A stretch of DNA of 64,000 nt from Imperialibacter sp963977595 (GCF_048007035.1 NZ_CP180355.1:1984001-2048000); one strand, 5' to 3'. Positions 34,451 through 43,477 are shown, numbered from the stretch's first letter. Made by a program: numbers and translations. Notes: generated by a model not told the origin, from the sequence alone.

Positions 34451-34481
34451 CAAAACTAATCTTTTGCACCGAAGTTTCAAA
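34451..34481 (-). promoter_or_regulatory. hppD promoter of Bacteroidota type
   Basis: On the minus strand, TTTG (34478-34481), a 19-bp spacer and TAGTTTTG (34451-34458). Both boxes match TTTG-N(17-23)-TAnnTTTG exactly. Leader about 35 nt. Confidence 0.7.
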
Positions 34482-34577
34482 ACGGCTAAGTTCACACCCT
34501 CTAAATACCGTTCCTATAAGCTATTATGCTTCGGCCTTTCAATCTTTCGTAATTAGTTATGCTATAAAATCTATCTC

Positions 34578-35690
34578 ATGAAGAAACTCTTACTTACCCT
34601 TTCCTGCGGGCTCCTTATTTTTTCGCAAGCTTCCGCTCAAAAAGTGGACTCAGAAATGGTCATGGACTGGGAGAAATACGATCCCCCATCAACACTTGTA
34701 GTGCCGGAACACCCTGTGACAAAATCGAAGTATCCATTTGTTGACGTCCACAATCACCAATTCAGGATGAATCAGCAGGATCTCGCTCCGCTGGTAAAGG
34801 AAATGGATGACCTGAACATGGGGGTGATGGTCAATTTGAGTGGAAGGGGCCGGGGAAGCCGTGGCTACCTGCTGGAAGTGCTGGACAATGTAAAGAAAAA
34901 CTCGCCCAGCAGGTTCATTATCTTCACCAACCTTGATTTCACGGGCATCGACGACCCGGAATGGGGTAAAAAAGCTGCGGCCTCTCTTGAAGAAGATGTG
35001 AAAGCGGGTGCCAATGGGTTGAAAATTTACAAAAGCCTGGGTTTCAGCGTGACTGATGGTTCGGGAAAAAGAGTGGCTGTGGACGACCCGAGAATCGACC
35101 CAATTTGGGCGAAGTGTGGTGAGCTGGGAATACCCGTGCTGATCCACTCTGCCGATCCAAAGTCGTTCTGGGACGATTATGATGAAAATAACGAGCGGTG
35201 GCTTGAGCTAAAAACACACCCAAACCGTAAGCGCTCGGCTACTGATCCGGTTCCCTGGGAGCAGATTATTCAGGAGCAGCACAACGTGTTTAAGAAACAC
35301 AAGAAAACTACCTTCATTAATGCGCACTTCGGTTGGTACGCCAACGACCTGGCGACCCTTGGCAAGCTGCTCGATGAAATGCCTAATATGTACACCGAAA
35401 TCGGTGCCATCATTGCTGAGCTAGGCAGGCAGCCAAGAGCAGCCAAAGCGTTTTTTACCAAGTATCAGGACAGAATTTTATTTGGCAAAGATGCCTACAA
35501 CCCTGAAGAATACTACACTTACTTCAGAGTGCTGGAAACCGCCGATGAGTACTTTCCTTACTACAAAAGGTACCATGCTTTCTGGAGAATGTATGGGCTA
35601 GATCTGCCTGACGAGGTGCTAAAGAAAGTGTACTATAAGAACGCTCTCAAAATCATTCCTAATATTGATAAGAGTGTGTTTCCTAAGTGA
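34578..35690 (+). CDS. Secreted amidohydrolase-2 family metal-dependent hydrolase
   Basis: 370 residues. Signal peptide to about residue 20 (FSQASA), then VDVHNHQF with the metal-binding His pair (58, 60). GLKIYKSLGF, PVLIHSADP, FINAHFGW and the late LFGKDAYNP (Asp) complete the usual set of amidohydrolase ligands. This family acts on small amides, lactones or carboxylic acids; the substrate is unknown. It is divergent from hppD but exported, so a role in Tyr degradation is unlikely. It faces the Planctomycete-type trio tail to tail. Confidence 0.88.
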   Translation: MKKLLLTLSCGLLIFSQASAQKVDSEMVMDWEKYDPPSTLVVPEHPVTKSKYPFVDVHNHQFRMNQQDLAPLVKEMDDLNMGVMVNLSGRGRGSRGYLLEVLDNVKKNSPSRFIIFTNLDFTGIDDPEWGKKAAASLEEDVKAGANGLKIYKSLGFSVTDGSGKRVAVDDPRIDPIWAKCGELGIPVLIHSADPKSFWDDYDENNERWLELKTHPNRKRSATDPVPWEQIIQEQHNVFKKHKKTTFINAHFGWYANDLATLGKLLDEMPNMYTEIGAIIAELGRQPRAAKAFFTKYQDRILFGKDAYNPEEYYTYFRVLETADEYFPYYKRYHAFWRMYGLDLPDEVLKKVYYKNALKIIPNIDKSVFPK

Positions 35691-35707
35691 TCGAGACAAT
35701 TATTTCC

Positions 35708-35735
35708 GGGTGAACATTCGCATTGGTGTTCACCC
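35708..35735. terminator. Possible terminator between amidohydrolase and cytochrome genes
   Basis: 9-bp stem GGGTGAACA / TGTTCACCC with a 10-nt loop; the T tail is poor on both sides. Confidence 0.5.
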
Positions 35736-35741
35736 CTCTTG

Positions 35742-37208
35742 CTAAAAGTACGGCCCCTCTTCAAAAAGAATCTTCAATCCCGGCTTGTTCTTTCTAAGTG
35801 CTTCGACCACCTGTGGCGTGCACCTTGTGCCAAGTAAATACACTTCTTTCAGGCTTGGGAACTTCAATAGGTCCAATGCAACCTTGTCGTCAACTTTGGT
35901 GAAAGAGAGGTTGAGCGTTTCAAGGCTCGGCATTTGCATGAGGTAGATAAATCCTGACCCATCAATATTTGTTTTCTGAAGGTAGAGCTTTTTCACATTA
36001 GTCATTTGGCTGATGTGGTATAGCCCATCGTCATTTATACTGCTGGAGACGATTGAAAGTCGGCTAAAAGCGTCGTTGTAAGGCGCCAGCTCACGGAACT
36101 GATCATTATTGAAAGGCGCAGGTGGAAATTTCACCCTCAGGCTAAAAAGTGGTTCCAGGCTGTCTGGTTCTATGGCCAGGTTCAGTTTTTTGCCCATAGT
36201 TTCCAACTCATTAGTTACATCTTTCAATTTCAATTCGGCTATAGCCTGCTTACGCCGGTACCTGGCCAGCTGTGGAAGTAGTTCATTGGTTACGTCGGCG
36301 ATCTCGGGCCGTGCCTGTAGCGTTGTCACTTTTTGTTCCGGAGAGGCCCCTGAAGTAATCCAGAATTTAAGCAATTCAATTTCCTGCTGGCTCATGGGTG
36401 ACTGCCCTTCGGGGGGCATTACGTCATCGTGGTCAGCTGGAAGGGTCACTCTGTTGAATAGCTCGCTTCGCTCCAAATCTTCAGGCGTAATGAGTGCAAG
36501 CCCACTGTCGCCTCCTTTCGTAATACTTTGCAGGGAGCTCATAATGAGTCCCCCTTTTGATCGGGACTGATTATGGCAGCTCATGCATTTGGCCTGGAAG
36601 ATTGGGCTGATCATGTCGTCGTATACCAGCATCTCTTCTACTGTCTTATTACCTGCTGGTTCATCCTGAAAAATAAGGGGAACGTACTCGGTGAGATAGT
36701 CCTTGCCATGGGTGATGGAGCCTCCGATATGCCCTGTGAAGCCTATTGATAGATTAGTAAGCACCAGAAGTCCAACATAGAAAGGGTAAACTGGTGTGAA
36801 TCGATGAGACAGCAAATACAGCCCCGTTACAAAAAATACGCCTGCCCCGCTTACCGTGGCTCCCCAAAAATGCTGCTCCATGAGCTCTCCCGAATACTCT
36901 CCGCCAACAAAAAGGAAATAGCCAGCCAGAATGGCAACCAATGCCGTGAAAGCAGAGGCCGCAAGCAACGATAGCTGAAGGCCAGTGGCGTTGGGAACAA
37001 ATTTGAACTTGATAGCCAGCTCCAGCATCAAAGCCAGAATAACAAGGACAATTGGAAAATGCAGCACCAGAGGATGGAACCTCCCCAGCATCAAAAAGAT
37101 AACTGGCGCCTCAATTTTGCCAATAAATGGCAATCCCAAAACAAGAACTCCGATAACAAACGAACAAACAACCAGCGCCGGATGCTTAACTAATGCTTCT
37201 ACTCTCAA
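35742..37208 (-). CDS. Membrane protein with Planctomycete-type cytochrome c domain and leucine-rich repeats
   Basis: 488 residues. Five or so membrane segments in the first 155 residues resemble DUF2231-like domains (FHPLVLHFPIVLV). A periplasmic c-type heme site follows (CMSCH, Cys 208, Cys 211, His 212) in a PSCyt1-like context ending LPADHDDVMPPEG. A coiled-coil stretch (about 300-340) and short leucine-rich repeats at the C-terminus (SLETLNLSFTKVDD, SLKEVYLLGTRCT) complete it. Third gene of the DUF1592-DUF1552 operon, 29 bp after DUF1552. It probably carries electrons to or from the two partner proteins. Confidence 0.87.
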   Translation of the reverse strand: MRVEALVKHPALVVCSFVIGVLVLGLPFIGKIEAPVIFLMLGRFHPLVLHFPIVLVILALMLELAIKFKFVPNATGLQLSLLAASAFTALVAILAGYFLFVGGEYSGELMEQHFWGATVSGAGVFFVTGLYLLSHRFTPVYPFYVGLLVLTNLSIGFTGHIGGSITHGKDYLTEYVPLIFQDEPAGNKTVEEMLVYDDMISPIFQAKCMSCHNQSRSKGGLIMSSLQSITKGGDSGLALITPEDLERSELFNRVTLPADHDDVMPPEGQSPMSQQEIELLKFWITSGASPEQKVTTLQARPEIADVTNELLPQLARYRRKQAIAELKLKDVTNELETMGKKLNLAIEPDSLEPLFSLRVKFPPAPFNNDQFRELAPYNDAFSRLSIVSSSINDDGLYHISQMTNVKKLYLQKTNIDGSGFIYLMQMPSLETLNLSFTKVDDKVALDLLKFPSLKEVYLLGTRCTPQVVEALRKNKPGLKILFEEGPYF

Positions 37209-37237
37209 ATGCCAAACAAATTATAGGGTCTTGCTAA

Positions 37238-38617
37238 CTATGCCAGTATGTTTGCCAATTTGCCGGTGCTGTCGGCAAAGCTGGTCTTTTCAATGTTCAG
37301 TGCCTCCAGCATGGTCACATAAAGATTGGCCAAAGGGGTTTCTTTTTCGTAGATCAGGTTTTGCCCTGGTTTAATTCTTCCCCCAGCCCTACCAGCCAAA
37401 AGCACGGGCAGGTTGCGGGGTGAGTGTCGGTTGCCGTCCCGCAGGTCGGAACTGAACATGATCATGGAGTTATCAAAAACGTTGCTCTCACCTTCCTTCA
37501 TCGATTTCAGCTTTTCAATGAAGTAGGCGTACTGCTCCATATGCCACTGGGTGATCTTGACATATTGTGCCAGTTTCTTCTCGTCGTCCATGTGGTGAGA
37601 AATGGAATGGTGGCCGTCGTTTACGCCAGGGAGGAAGGAGAAATTACGGTTGCTCACCGAGTTGCCAAACAAAAAGGTGCTCACCCGGGAAGCGTCGCTC
37701 CAGAAGGCCAGCGCCATGATGTCCAGCATCATGCGGGTCTTTTCTGTCACGTCCACTCCGCTGCGCACCTCCGCATATTCTTCAATGTTCTGGTTCAGGC
37801 GAATCAGTTCCTTTTTAACGTCGCCGGTCAGGTTGGCCGCAAACTTTTCCTGATTGGCTCCGTCGGAAATTCTTTTTTCCAGGCTGTAAACGGAGTCCAG
37901 GTATTCCGTCAGTTTATCCTGGTCTGACCTGCCAAGGTTTCTCTTGAGGCTTTTGGCATCATCCAGCACGGCGTCGAGCACACTTTGCTTCCACGGATCG
38001 TTCTTGATTTTTGCCCCGGGAACATACCTCCCAAATAATCTGTCGAATGCCATCTTTGGGTCGATCTCCTTGGTTAGCGGTTGGGTTGCTGTTTTCCAGG
38101 AGATACTTGAGGCGTACAACCTTGTGAGCCCCACGTTAATGTCCACGCCGGTAGCAATGCGATCGAGGCCATATTCTAACGAGGGAAACAAGGTGTCTCC
38201 GCCCACGTGATTGGCGATGACCTGATCGATAGAAACGCCTCCGCTGTTGATATTGTCACCAGTAGTCTGCCGGATTCTGGTAGAAGTAAGAAGATTGGCA
38301 GTTTTGGTGTAGTGACCGTCGGCTGTTCTAAGCGAATTCATATTCATCAGCTCTCCCAGCACGAGAAAATCATCTTGCAGGTGCTTGAGTGGCAGCAGCT
38401 GTTGGGTAAACTCATAACCCCGGCCAACAGCAGCCGGCGTCCAGTGGTGAGGGTGCACGCCGTTTGGCATCACAATAAAGGCTGTTCTCAACGGGGACTT
38501 AGACGGAACCGGGGAGCTCATGCCAGGTAGCGCCATGGCGTCGAGAAAAGGTAAGGCCATGCAGGCACCCACCCCTTTTAGCATACGTCTTCTGGATATT
38601 TGCCACTTCTTGCTCAT
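37238..38617 (-). CDS. DUF1552 family protein with Tat signal
   Basis: 459 residues. The N-terminus SRRRMLKGVGACMALPFLDA is a twin-arginine signal, so the protein is exported folded. The mature part has the DUF1552 features FIVMPNGVHPHHWTP, MALAFWSDASRVSTF and DNSMIMFSSDLRDGNRHSPRNLPVLLAGRAGG (in two segments). These resemble the alkaline-phosphatase/sulfatase-like fold of the related DUF1501 proteins. No biochemical function is known to me. Its start overlaps the stop of the DUF1592 gene by 4 bp, which links it to that heme protein. Confidence 0.9.
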   Translation of the reverse strand: MSKKWQISRRRMLKGVGACMALPFLDAMALPGMSSPVPSKSPLRTAFIVMPNGVHPHHWTPAAVGRGYEFTQQLLPLKHLQDDFLVLGELMNMNSLRTADGHYTKTANLLTSTRIRQTTGDNINSGGVSIDQVIANHVGGDTLFPSLEYGLDRIATGVDINVGLTRLYASSISWKTATQPLTKEIDPKMAFDRLFGRYVPGAKIKNDPWKQSVLDAVLDDAKSLKRNLGRSDQDKLTEYLDSVYSLEKRISDGANQEKFAANLTGDVKKELIRLNQNIEEYAEVRSGVDVTEKTRMMLDIMALAFWSDASRVSTFLFGNSVSNRNFSFLPGVNDGHHSISHHMDDEKKLAQYVKITQWHMEQYAYFIEKLKSMKEGESNVFDNSMIMFSSDLRDGNRHSPRNLPVLLAGRAGGRIKPGQNLIYEKETPLANLYVTMLEALNIEKTSFADSTGKLANILA

Positions 38618-40584
38618 AATACTTCATTTATCTTGTCCCTGAAATCATTGATTTTCATTCTGAACGGATAGCTTTTCACCAATTCAACAATAAATGGGTC
38701 AGGGTTAAAATTATTTTCCAATAGAGCTGTTTCCAGCTTGCGAAGTGCTGGCTCGTCTGTAAAAATAGTACCACGACCTAAAGCATACGAAAGCACTTTT
38801 GTCGCCAGGTTTCTCGCTATTTTTTCTTTTTCGTCCATCAGCAGCACCTTTAACTCAGCAGGGCCATTGAACTCTCTGCCATCAGCCAAAGTACCTGAGG
38901 CATCAATAGCGGCCTTGCCGTAGCTGTCTCTCCACCGGCCCGTAGCATCAAAGTTCTCAAGGCCAAGGCCCAGCGGATCCATTTTCTGGTGGCAGCTAAA
39001 ACATCCGGGGCTTGAACGGTGCCTCTCCAGTAGTTTTCTAAGGCCCAGTTCGCTATGTGCTCCTTCATCCTCCACCAGCTCAGCCACTTCTGGTGGCGGT
39101 GGTGGTGGGGAAATACCCATGATCTGTTCCATCACATATTTCCCTCTCAGCACGGGGCTTGTGCGCAAAGGGAGTGAGGAAACGGTCAGCACACTGCCCA
39201 TGCCCATTACCCCACCTCTGTTGGCATTAGCCAAAAGCACTTTTTTGTACTCATCAGTGAAGTCGCCCTCCACACCATAGAAATCCGCAAGTTTCTGGTT
39301 CAGGAAGGTATAATTGCTGTTGACCAACTCCATCATGTTCTTGCTATCGGTGAGCACATAATAGAAATATTCCACAGTTTCTCGGTACAGGGCTTCACGC
39401 AAGGGCATATCAAAGTCAGGAAATTTCTCCGGATCTACGATAGGTTGTGTATCAAGTAGCTTGTTGATCCCCAGCCATTGTGTTGAGAAGCTTTCAGCAA
39501 ACCTTTTGGCTTTTGGATCGGCCAGCATGCGTTTCACTTGCCCTTCCAATACAAGTGTGTCCTGCAGCTTGCCCATGTAGGCCAGGCTGAATAGCTCATC
39601 GTCCGGCATACTTGACCACAAGAAATAAGAAAGCCGTGATGCCATCTCAAAATCGCTCAAGTAATAAGCATTGCTGTTGGGCGGCTCTTCTTCTGTTCGG
39701 TAAAGAAAATGTGGAGACACTAACACCATCTTGTACACCTGGGCAATGCTTTGGTCAAACCTTTGCGGATTATCCAGTGTGTCCATTCCATGGTACACCT
39801 GAGAGAACAAAGTGCTCAGCCTTGCTTTCTCGTCATCCTTCAAAAACCTTCGGTACGCCTTGGTAGCAAATGGGAAGATGGTTTTTTCCGCTGCCAACTG
39901 TGCATGTCTACCGCTATTATAAGAGTCATCGAAAAGCGATTTCACCCACACGGTTAACTTGGTAAACCATGAGGGGTCATACTCCTCTGGTGCTATATTT
40001 CTCCATAATTGTTCGTTTTCCGCTACTCCCTGAAGGACAAGGTCTGCTGCGTCGTAATACCTTTCCAGTTTCAGGGGTGTGATGAAAAGCGAGCCTCCCT
40101 GATTGTCGAAGCCACCACCACCGGAACCATCGGAGGGGAAATAGCTTCTGGCATCGAAATCGTAACCCGTCAAGTCTTTGACGGTGTATTGATATTCGGT
40201 ATGGCTGAGTCGGCGGATAACGATTTGGCCTGGCACATGTTCTTTGAGCGAGTTTTGGAGAATGCCGTTAATGCCATCCACAAGCAAGCGGTAATCTTCC
40301 TCCGAAAGAGGTGATTTCGACTTCGGTGGCATGGCCCGGCTCTCGATTTGCTCAAGTACCTTGAGCCAAAAGGCACCATCTTTGACTACCCTGGCTTTTT
40401 CCTTGTAGTTATCAAGGTTGACATTGGCCTTGGGCATGTTAGTATTGTGGCATTCTATACACTTCTGCACCAGCATAGGCCGAATCTCGGTATCGTAGTC
40501 AAATACCTCCTGCGCTGAGGCTTTTGTAGCAAAAGCGCTCAGCAAAATGGCCAGGCAAAAGCATATAAATTGAGGGTGCTTCAT
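38614..40584 (-). CDS. DUF1587/DUF1592/DUF1588/DUF1585 secreted diheme protein
   Basis: 656 residues. Signal peptide to about 24 (TKASAQ). A first heme c site CIECH (Cys 42, Cys 45, His 46) lies in a PSCyt1-like domain with AMPPKS. DUF1587 (RRLSHTEYQYTVKDLTGYDF), DUF1595/1592 (about 240-440, LSYFLWSSMPDDEL) and DUF1588 (SLPLRTSPVLRGKYVMEQI, a proline run, then a second heme site CFSCH) follow. DUF1585 ends the protein (PFIVELVKSYPFRMK). First gene of the trio; the domain set is common in Planctomycetes and Verrucomicrobia. Function not established; electron transfer in the periplasm is implied by the hemes. Confidence 0.92.
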   Translation of the reverse strand: MKHPQFICFCLAILLSAFATKASAQEVFDYDTEIRPMLVQKCIECHNTNMPKANVNLDNYKEKARVVKDGAFWLKVLEQIESRAMPPKSKSPLSEEDYRLLVDGINGILQNSLKEHVPGQIVIRRLSHTEYQYTVKDLTGYDFDARSYFPSDGSGGGGFDNQGGSLFITPLKLERYYDAADLVLQGVAENEQLWRNIAPEEYDPSWFTKLTVWVKSLFDDSYNSGRHAQLAAEKTIFPFATKAYRRFLKDDEKARLSTLFSQVYHGMDTLDNPQRFDQSIAQVYKMVLVSPHFLYRTEEEPPNSNAYYLSDFEMASRLSYFLWSSMPDDELFSLAYMGKLQDTLVLEGQVKRMLADPKAKRFAESFSTQWLGINKLLDTQPIVDPEKFPDFDMPLREALYRETVEYFYYVLTDSKNMMELVNSNYTFLNQKLADFYGVEGDFTDEYKKVLLANANRGGVMGMGSVLTVSSLPLRTSPVLRGKYVMEQIMGISPPPPPPEVAELVEDEGAHSELGLRKLLERHRSSPGCFSCHQKMDPLGLGLENFDATGRWRDSYGKAAIDASGTLADGREFNGPAELKVLLMDEKEKIARNLATKVLSYALGRGTIFTDEPALRKLETALLENNFNPDPFIVELVKSYPFRMKINDFRDKINEVL

Positions 40585-40747
40585 AACTGTTTTGCAGTTG
40601 TTGGCAGAAAATGTTCCCGCACAAATACTCAGTAAGCATCAATTTAGGAATTTTTGGCTCTGCAAACGAAATAGATAAGAGGGAGGGCTAAAAAATTATG
40701 TGTTTGGGCAATTTATGGGATATGCATTAACCCGTCAGCCGAATTGA

Positions 40748-41098
40748 TCAGATAATTGTTATTCTGGTTTTCTTTGAAGAGATGGTCGCAAAAATCGTTT
40801 GCCGGAAAGGATAGTTTCCAAAAAGAAAGTGTAAAAGCCGTTTTGTAACCTGCTCTTTCTCTTCTTCACTATTATACCTGAGTAGTATAACACTACAGTC
40901 TATTATTTGGTGGGCAAAAACAAGTTCACCAAAATCCTTGTCCTCAGTTACTATTGAGGCGCTTTTCTGAGTCGCCAACCGAATTACTTCTTCGTCGGAA
41001 ACACCCCTGGACTCATCAAATATCGAAAACACGCTAAAGTTTGCCTGTCTTAATTCAAGAATAATGGAAAGGCTTAAATTCTCATCTGCCAAAAGCAT
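40748..41098 (-). CDS. DUF5615 PIN-like toxin candidate
   Basis: 116 residues. The PIN-like acidic residues are visible in LLADENLS (Asp 5, Glu 6) and IVTEDKDFGELV, as in the DUF5615/Mut7-C-like nuclease group. It lies 9 bp after the DUF433 gene on the same strand, the usual order of antitoxin before toxin. It would be a ribonuclease that limits translation when free. Activity is inferred from family and pairing. Confidence 0.85.
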   Translation of the reverse strand: MLLADENLSLSIILELRQANFSVFSIFDESRGVSDEEVIRLATQKSASIVTEDKDFGELVFAHQIIDCSVILLRYNSEEEKEQVTKRLLHFLFGNYPFRQTIFATISSKKTRITII

Positions 41099-41107
41099 CT
41101 GGAAAGG

Positions 41108-41335
41108 TCAGTCGATAATTATCTCGTTTGAAATCACTTCAGCAGCATAATCGCACGCCGCCTCAATTTGCTCTTTTGAAAGATGAGGATAGGAGTTCAA
41201 AATATCATCAAAAGTGGATCCGCCTGCCAGTTTTTTCATGATAAGTTCAACACTGATTCGGGTCCCCTTGATAGTAGGTTTCCCGAGCAAAATTTTAGGA
41301 TCCCGAACTATTATTCCCTTGTAGCTCATAATCAC
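41108..41335 (-). CDS. DUF433 antitoxin candidate
   Basis: 75 residues. The DUF433 signature is clear: IIVRDPKILLGKPTIKGTRI, then SVELIMKKLAGGSTFDDILNSYPHLS in two segments and EQIEAACDYA. The domain has a helix-turn-helix and typically pairs with DUF5615 toxins. It likely neutralises the downstream product and may repress its own promoter; upstream (41336-41365) I see no clear operator. Confidence 0.88.
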   Translation of the reverse strand: MIMSYKGIIVRDPKILLGKPTIKGTRISVELIMKKLAGGSTFDDILNSYPHLSKEQIEAACDYAAEVISNEIIID

Positions 41336-41365
41336 ACATTGTTAAACCAATTTAGTTGATTAATA

Positions 41366-42742
41366 CTAATATTCAACCACCGCCTCCACCCTTTTGGTTT
41401 CGAGGTAGTGGTAAATCAGGCGGTTCACCTCCCTATTTGGTTTTTTTGGTTGAATGCAGTCCCTGATCAGGTCAGGGCTATTGCCCAGCAGGTCTGCATC
41501 GGCGTAGCCAAAGCCCCGATAGTTGCCATTTTCTATACAAATAATCGTCTTCTCTTCCGTATGACGGCCTTTGTCAAATATAAAACAGTTGGGGTGTTTG
41601 AATTGCCAGGAGCGCATGGCCAAAGTCGCCCGTTCGTTATAAATATCGCTTTCCTCTTTGCCAACACAAGCCCCCTGACATGACTGCAAGCTATAATCAA
41701 AGCAGCCCCTCTCCGGCGTCATCTGCCTTTCCAGGCCGGCAATGTGGGCGCACAACTGAAAGCGTTTGACTAATCGCCTTAGCACCTTCAACGATTCGTC
41801 CTCAGAGGAGCAAACTACAAAGGGTTCTGCTTTGCCATCAACCTTTCCGACTTTGAAATGGATGTAGCCATCGATTTGAAGATCGGCAAAAAGGCCGTAG
41901 CGATAGGAGTTCCGCAACTGCATCCTGTTGTACATCGGCTGCACTTTTTTGATTTCCTCACTTTCAAGCAAAAGTGCCACCAGCTCATTGCCCGTCTCTT
42001 CAAAAGTGACAGACGCTGCCTTGTTTTTCAGCTCTCTGCCTTTCAAACCAGCCGGTTTCTTCAGGTGTTGAGTAACCCGGCTTCTGATATTCTTGCTTTT
42101 GCCTATGTAAATCACCTCACCGGCCTGGTTATGGAAATAGTAGACGCCTGGGTTTTCCGGCAAACAGGAAATTTCCTCCCAGGTAAGAAACTCGTTGATC
42201 TTGCCAATGCCCACACCGGCTTCCAAAAATTTGTTGAAAACTGCTCCCTTGTCTGCCTGGAGTAGAATCTCTATCAGCTTTACTGTGGCGAAGGCGTCGC
42301 CCCCAGCCCTGTGCCGGTTTTCTATTTCAATACCCAGGCTTTTGCAGAGGTTTCCCAGGCTATAGCTTGACTTTCCCGGCAATATCTTCCTGCTGAGCTT
42401 AACGGTGCAAAGCGTGTCCCGCTTGAACTCGTACCCCAGGCGCTTGAACTCGTGCCTCACAAATCCGTAATCGAAATTGACATTGTGTGCGACAAATATT
42501 TTACCCTCGGTCACCTCCACAATCTTCTTGGCCACCTCAAAAAACCTGGGCGCACCTTCCACCATTTCATTGGTAATGCCGGTGAGTTTGGTGATGAAGG
42601 GGGGGATATTACGTTCGGGGTTAATCAGCGTAGTAAATTCATCGATAACCTGCGTGCCGTCATGGACATAAATGGCAATTTCCGTGATTTTGGAAAACTG
42701 CGCATTGCCCCCCGTTGTCTCAATGTCGATGATAGCGTACAT
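41366..42742 (-). CDS. DnaQ-like exonuclease fused to GIY-YIG endonuclease domain
   Basis: 458 residues from the start at 42742 (MYAIIDIETTGG), chosen because the DEDDh exonuclease core begins there; 15 upstream codons are open but look non-native. Exonuclease domain about 1-170 (DIETTGG, AHNVNFDYGFVRHEF, HRAGGDAFAT). A GIY-YIG domain about 190-270 (NPGVYYFHNQAGEVIYIGKS) is like the N-terminus of UvrC and Cho. The C-terminal part (about 330-455) has CFDYSLQSCQGACVGKE, as in the UvrC/Cho Cys-rich region. A role in nucleotide excision repair is likely. Confidence 0.92.
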   Translation of the reverse strand: MYAIIDIETTGGNAQFSKITEIAIYVHDGTQVIDEFTTLINPERNIPPFITKLTGITNEMVEGAPRFFEVAKKIVEVTEGKIFVAHNVNFDYGFVRHEFKRLGYEFKRDTLCTVKLSRKILPGKSSYSLGNLCKSLGIEIENRHRAGGDAFATVKLIEILLQADKGAVFNKFLEAGVGIGKINEFLTWEEISCLPENPGVYYFHNQAGEVIYIGKSKNIRSRVTQHLKKPAGLKGRELKNKAASVTFEETGNELVALLLESEEIKKVQPMYNRMQLRNSYRYGLFADLQIDGYIHFKVGKVDGKAEPFVVCSSEDESLKVLRRLVKRFQLCAHIAGLERQMTPERGCFDYSLQSCQGACVGKEESDIYNERATLAMRSWQFKHPNCFIFDKGRHTEEKTIICIENGNYRGFGYADADLLGNSPDLIRDCIQPKKPNREVNRLIYHYLETKRVEAVVEY

Positions 42743-42941
42743 ACATTCAAATATGTGAAGTTTTTTTCGCTTTCTGAAGTTGCTCAAACGCCAATAGGTA
42801 GCAAGCGACTCAGGTACTGCATCCTAACTCAAGCAAAATTTTTCAACTGAAACATCGACCCGATCTATTTAAATCGTTTGCGTAACTTTTTTCAAAAGAA
42901 CTGGAAACTTTCCGAAGCCTACTTCGTTTCTTTGCATATTA

Positions 42942-42959
42942 GTTCGTTTGAAACCGAAC
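42942..42959. promoter_or_regulatory. Operator copy 1, GTTCGTTT-GA-AACCGAAC, upstream of the GbsR-type regulator gene
   Basis: 8-2-8 palindrome with one mismatch, 25 bp before the regulator start codon. It shares 17 of 20 core positions with the copy at 43460. A further half-site-like CTTCGTTT is at 42922-42929. Proposed autoregulatory site of the 42985 gene product. Confidence 0.7.
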
Positions 42960-42984
42960 CAAATAAACTAAAGTTTTAGCACCC

Positions 42985-43443
42985 ATGAACGAAAAGGCCA
43001 GAGTTGATTATGTTGAGAAAGTCGGCGTGTTCTTTGAGCAGAACGGATACCCTCCAGTGGCGGGAAGGCTCATTGGGTATCTGATGACTTCGAATGAGAA
43101 AGGCAGGACTTTCTATGAGATTCATCAGTTCGTCAATGCCAGTAAAAGCTCAGTAAGCAACGCCCTCAACAAGCTCGTAGAAAAGGGTTTAGTTAAGTAT
43201 TTGACAATCTCCGGAGATAGAAAAAGATATTTCTTTCTTGACCTTAAGCCGTGGATCGGTCAGACAAAAGAGAGAGCAGAGTTCTTTTCTTCTTTTTCAT
43301 CATTGATCAATGACTGCGTGTCTATCAGGGATGACAAGCAGTCCGAATTTACTCAAGACTTGATGAAGCTGGAGGCCTTCCACAAGTACCTGGCTGCGGA
43401 GATGCCCAAGATTATTGACAAGTGGGAAAAGATGAATTCATAA
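42985..43443 (+). CDS. GbsR/MarR-type transcriptional regulator of RND pump 2
   Basis: 152 residues. Winged helix (about 22-85) with RLIGYLMTSNEKGRTFYEI and the recognition helix NASKSSVSNALNKLVEKGLV, then YLTISGDRKRYFFL as the wing; the C-terminus is helical. This is the GbsR-like branch of the MarR superfamily. It starts the gene order regulator, TolC, adaptor, RND. Matching palindromes before it and between it and tolC suggest that it represses both itself and the pump. Confidence 0.9.
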   Translation: MNEKARVDYVEKVGVFFEQNGYPPVAGRLIGYLMTSNEKGRTFYEIHQFVNASKSSVSNALNKLVEKGLVKYLTISGDRKRYFFLDLKPWIGQTKERAEFFSSFSSLINDCVSIRDDKQSEFTQDLMKLEAFHKYLAAEMPKIIDKWEKMNS

Positions 43444-43459
43444 AAATTTTATACAGTCA

Positions 43460-43477
43460 GTTCTTTTAAAAACGAAC
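43460..43477. promoter_or_regulatory. Operator copy 2, GTTCTTTT-AA-AAACGAAC, between regulator and pump genes
   Basis: 8-2-8 palindrome with one mismatch in the 46-bp gap before tolC. A half-site-like AAACGAAT follows at 43479-43486. Position suits control of an internal promoter for the pump. Confidence 0.7.
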
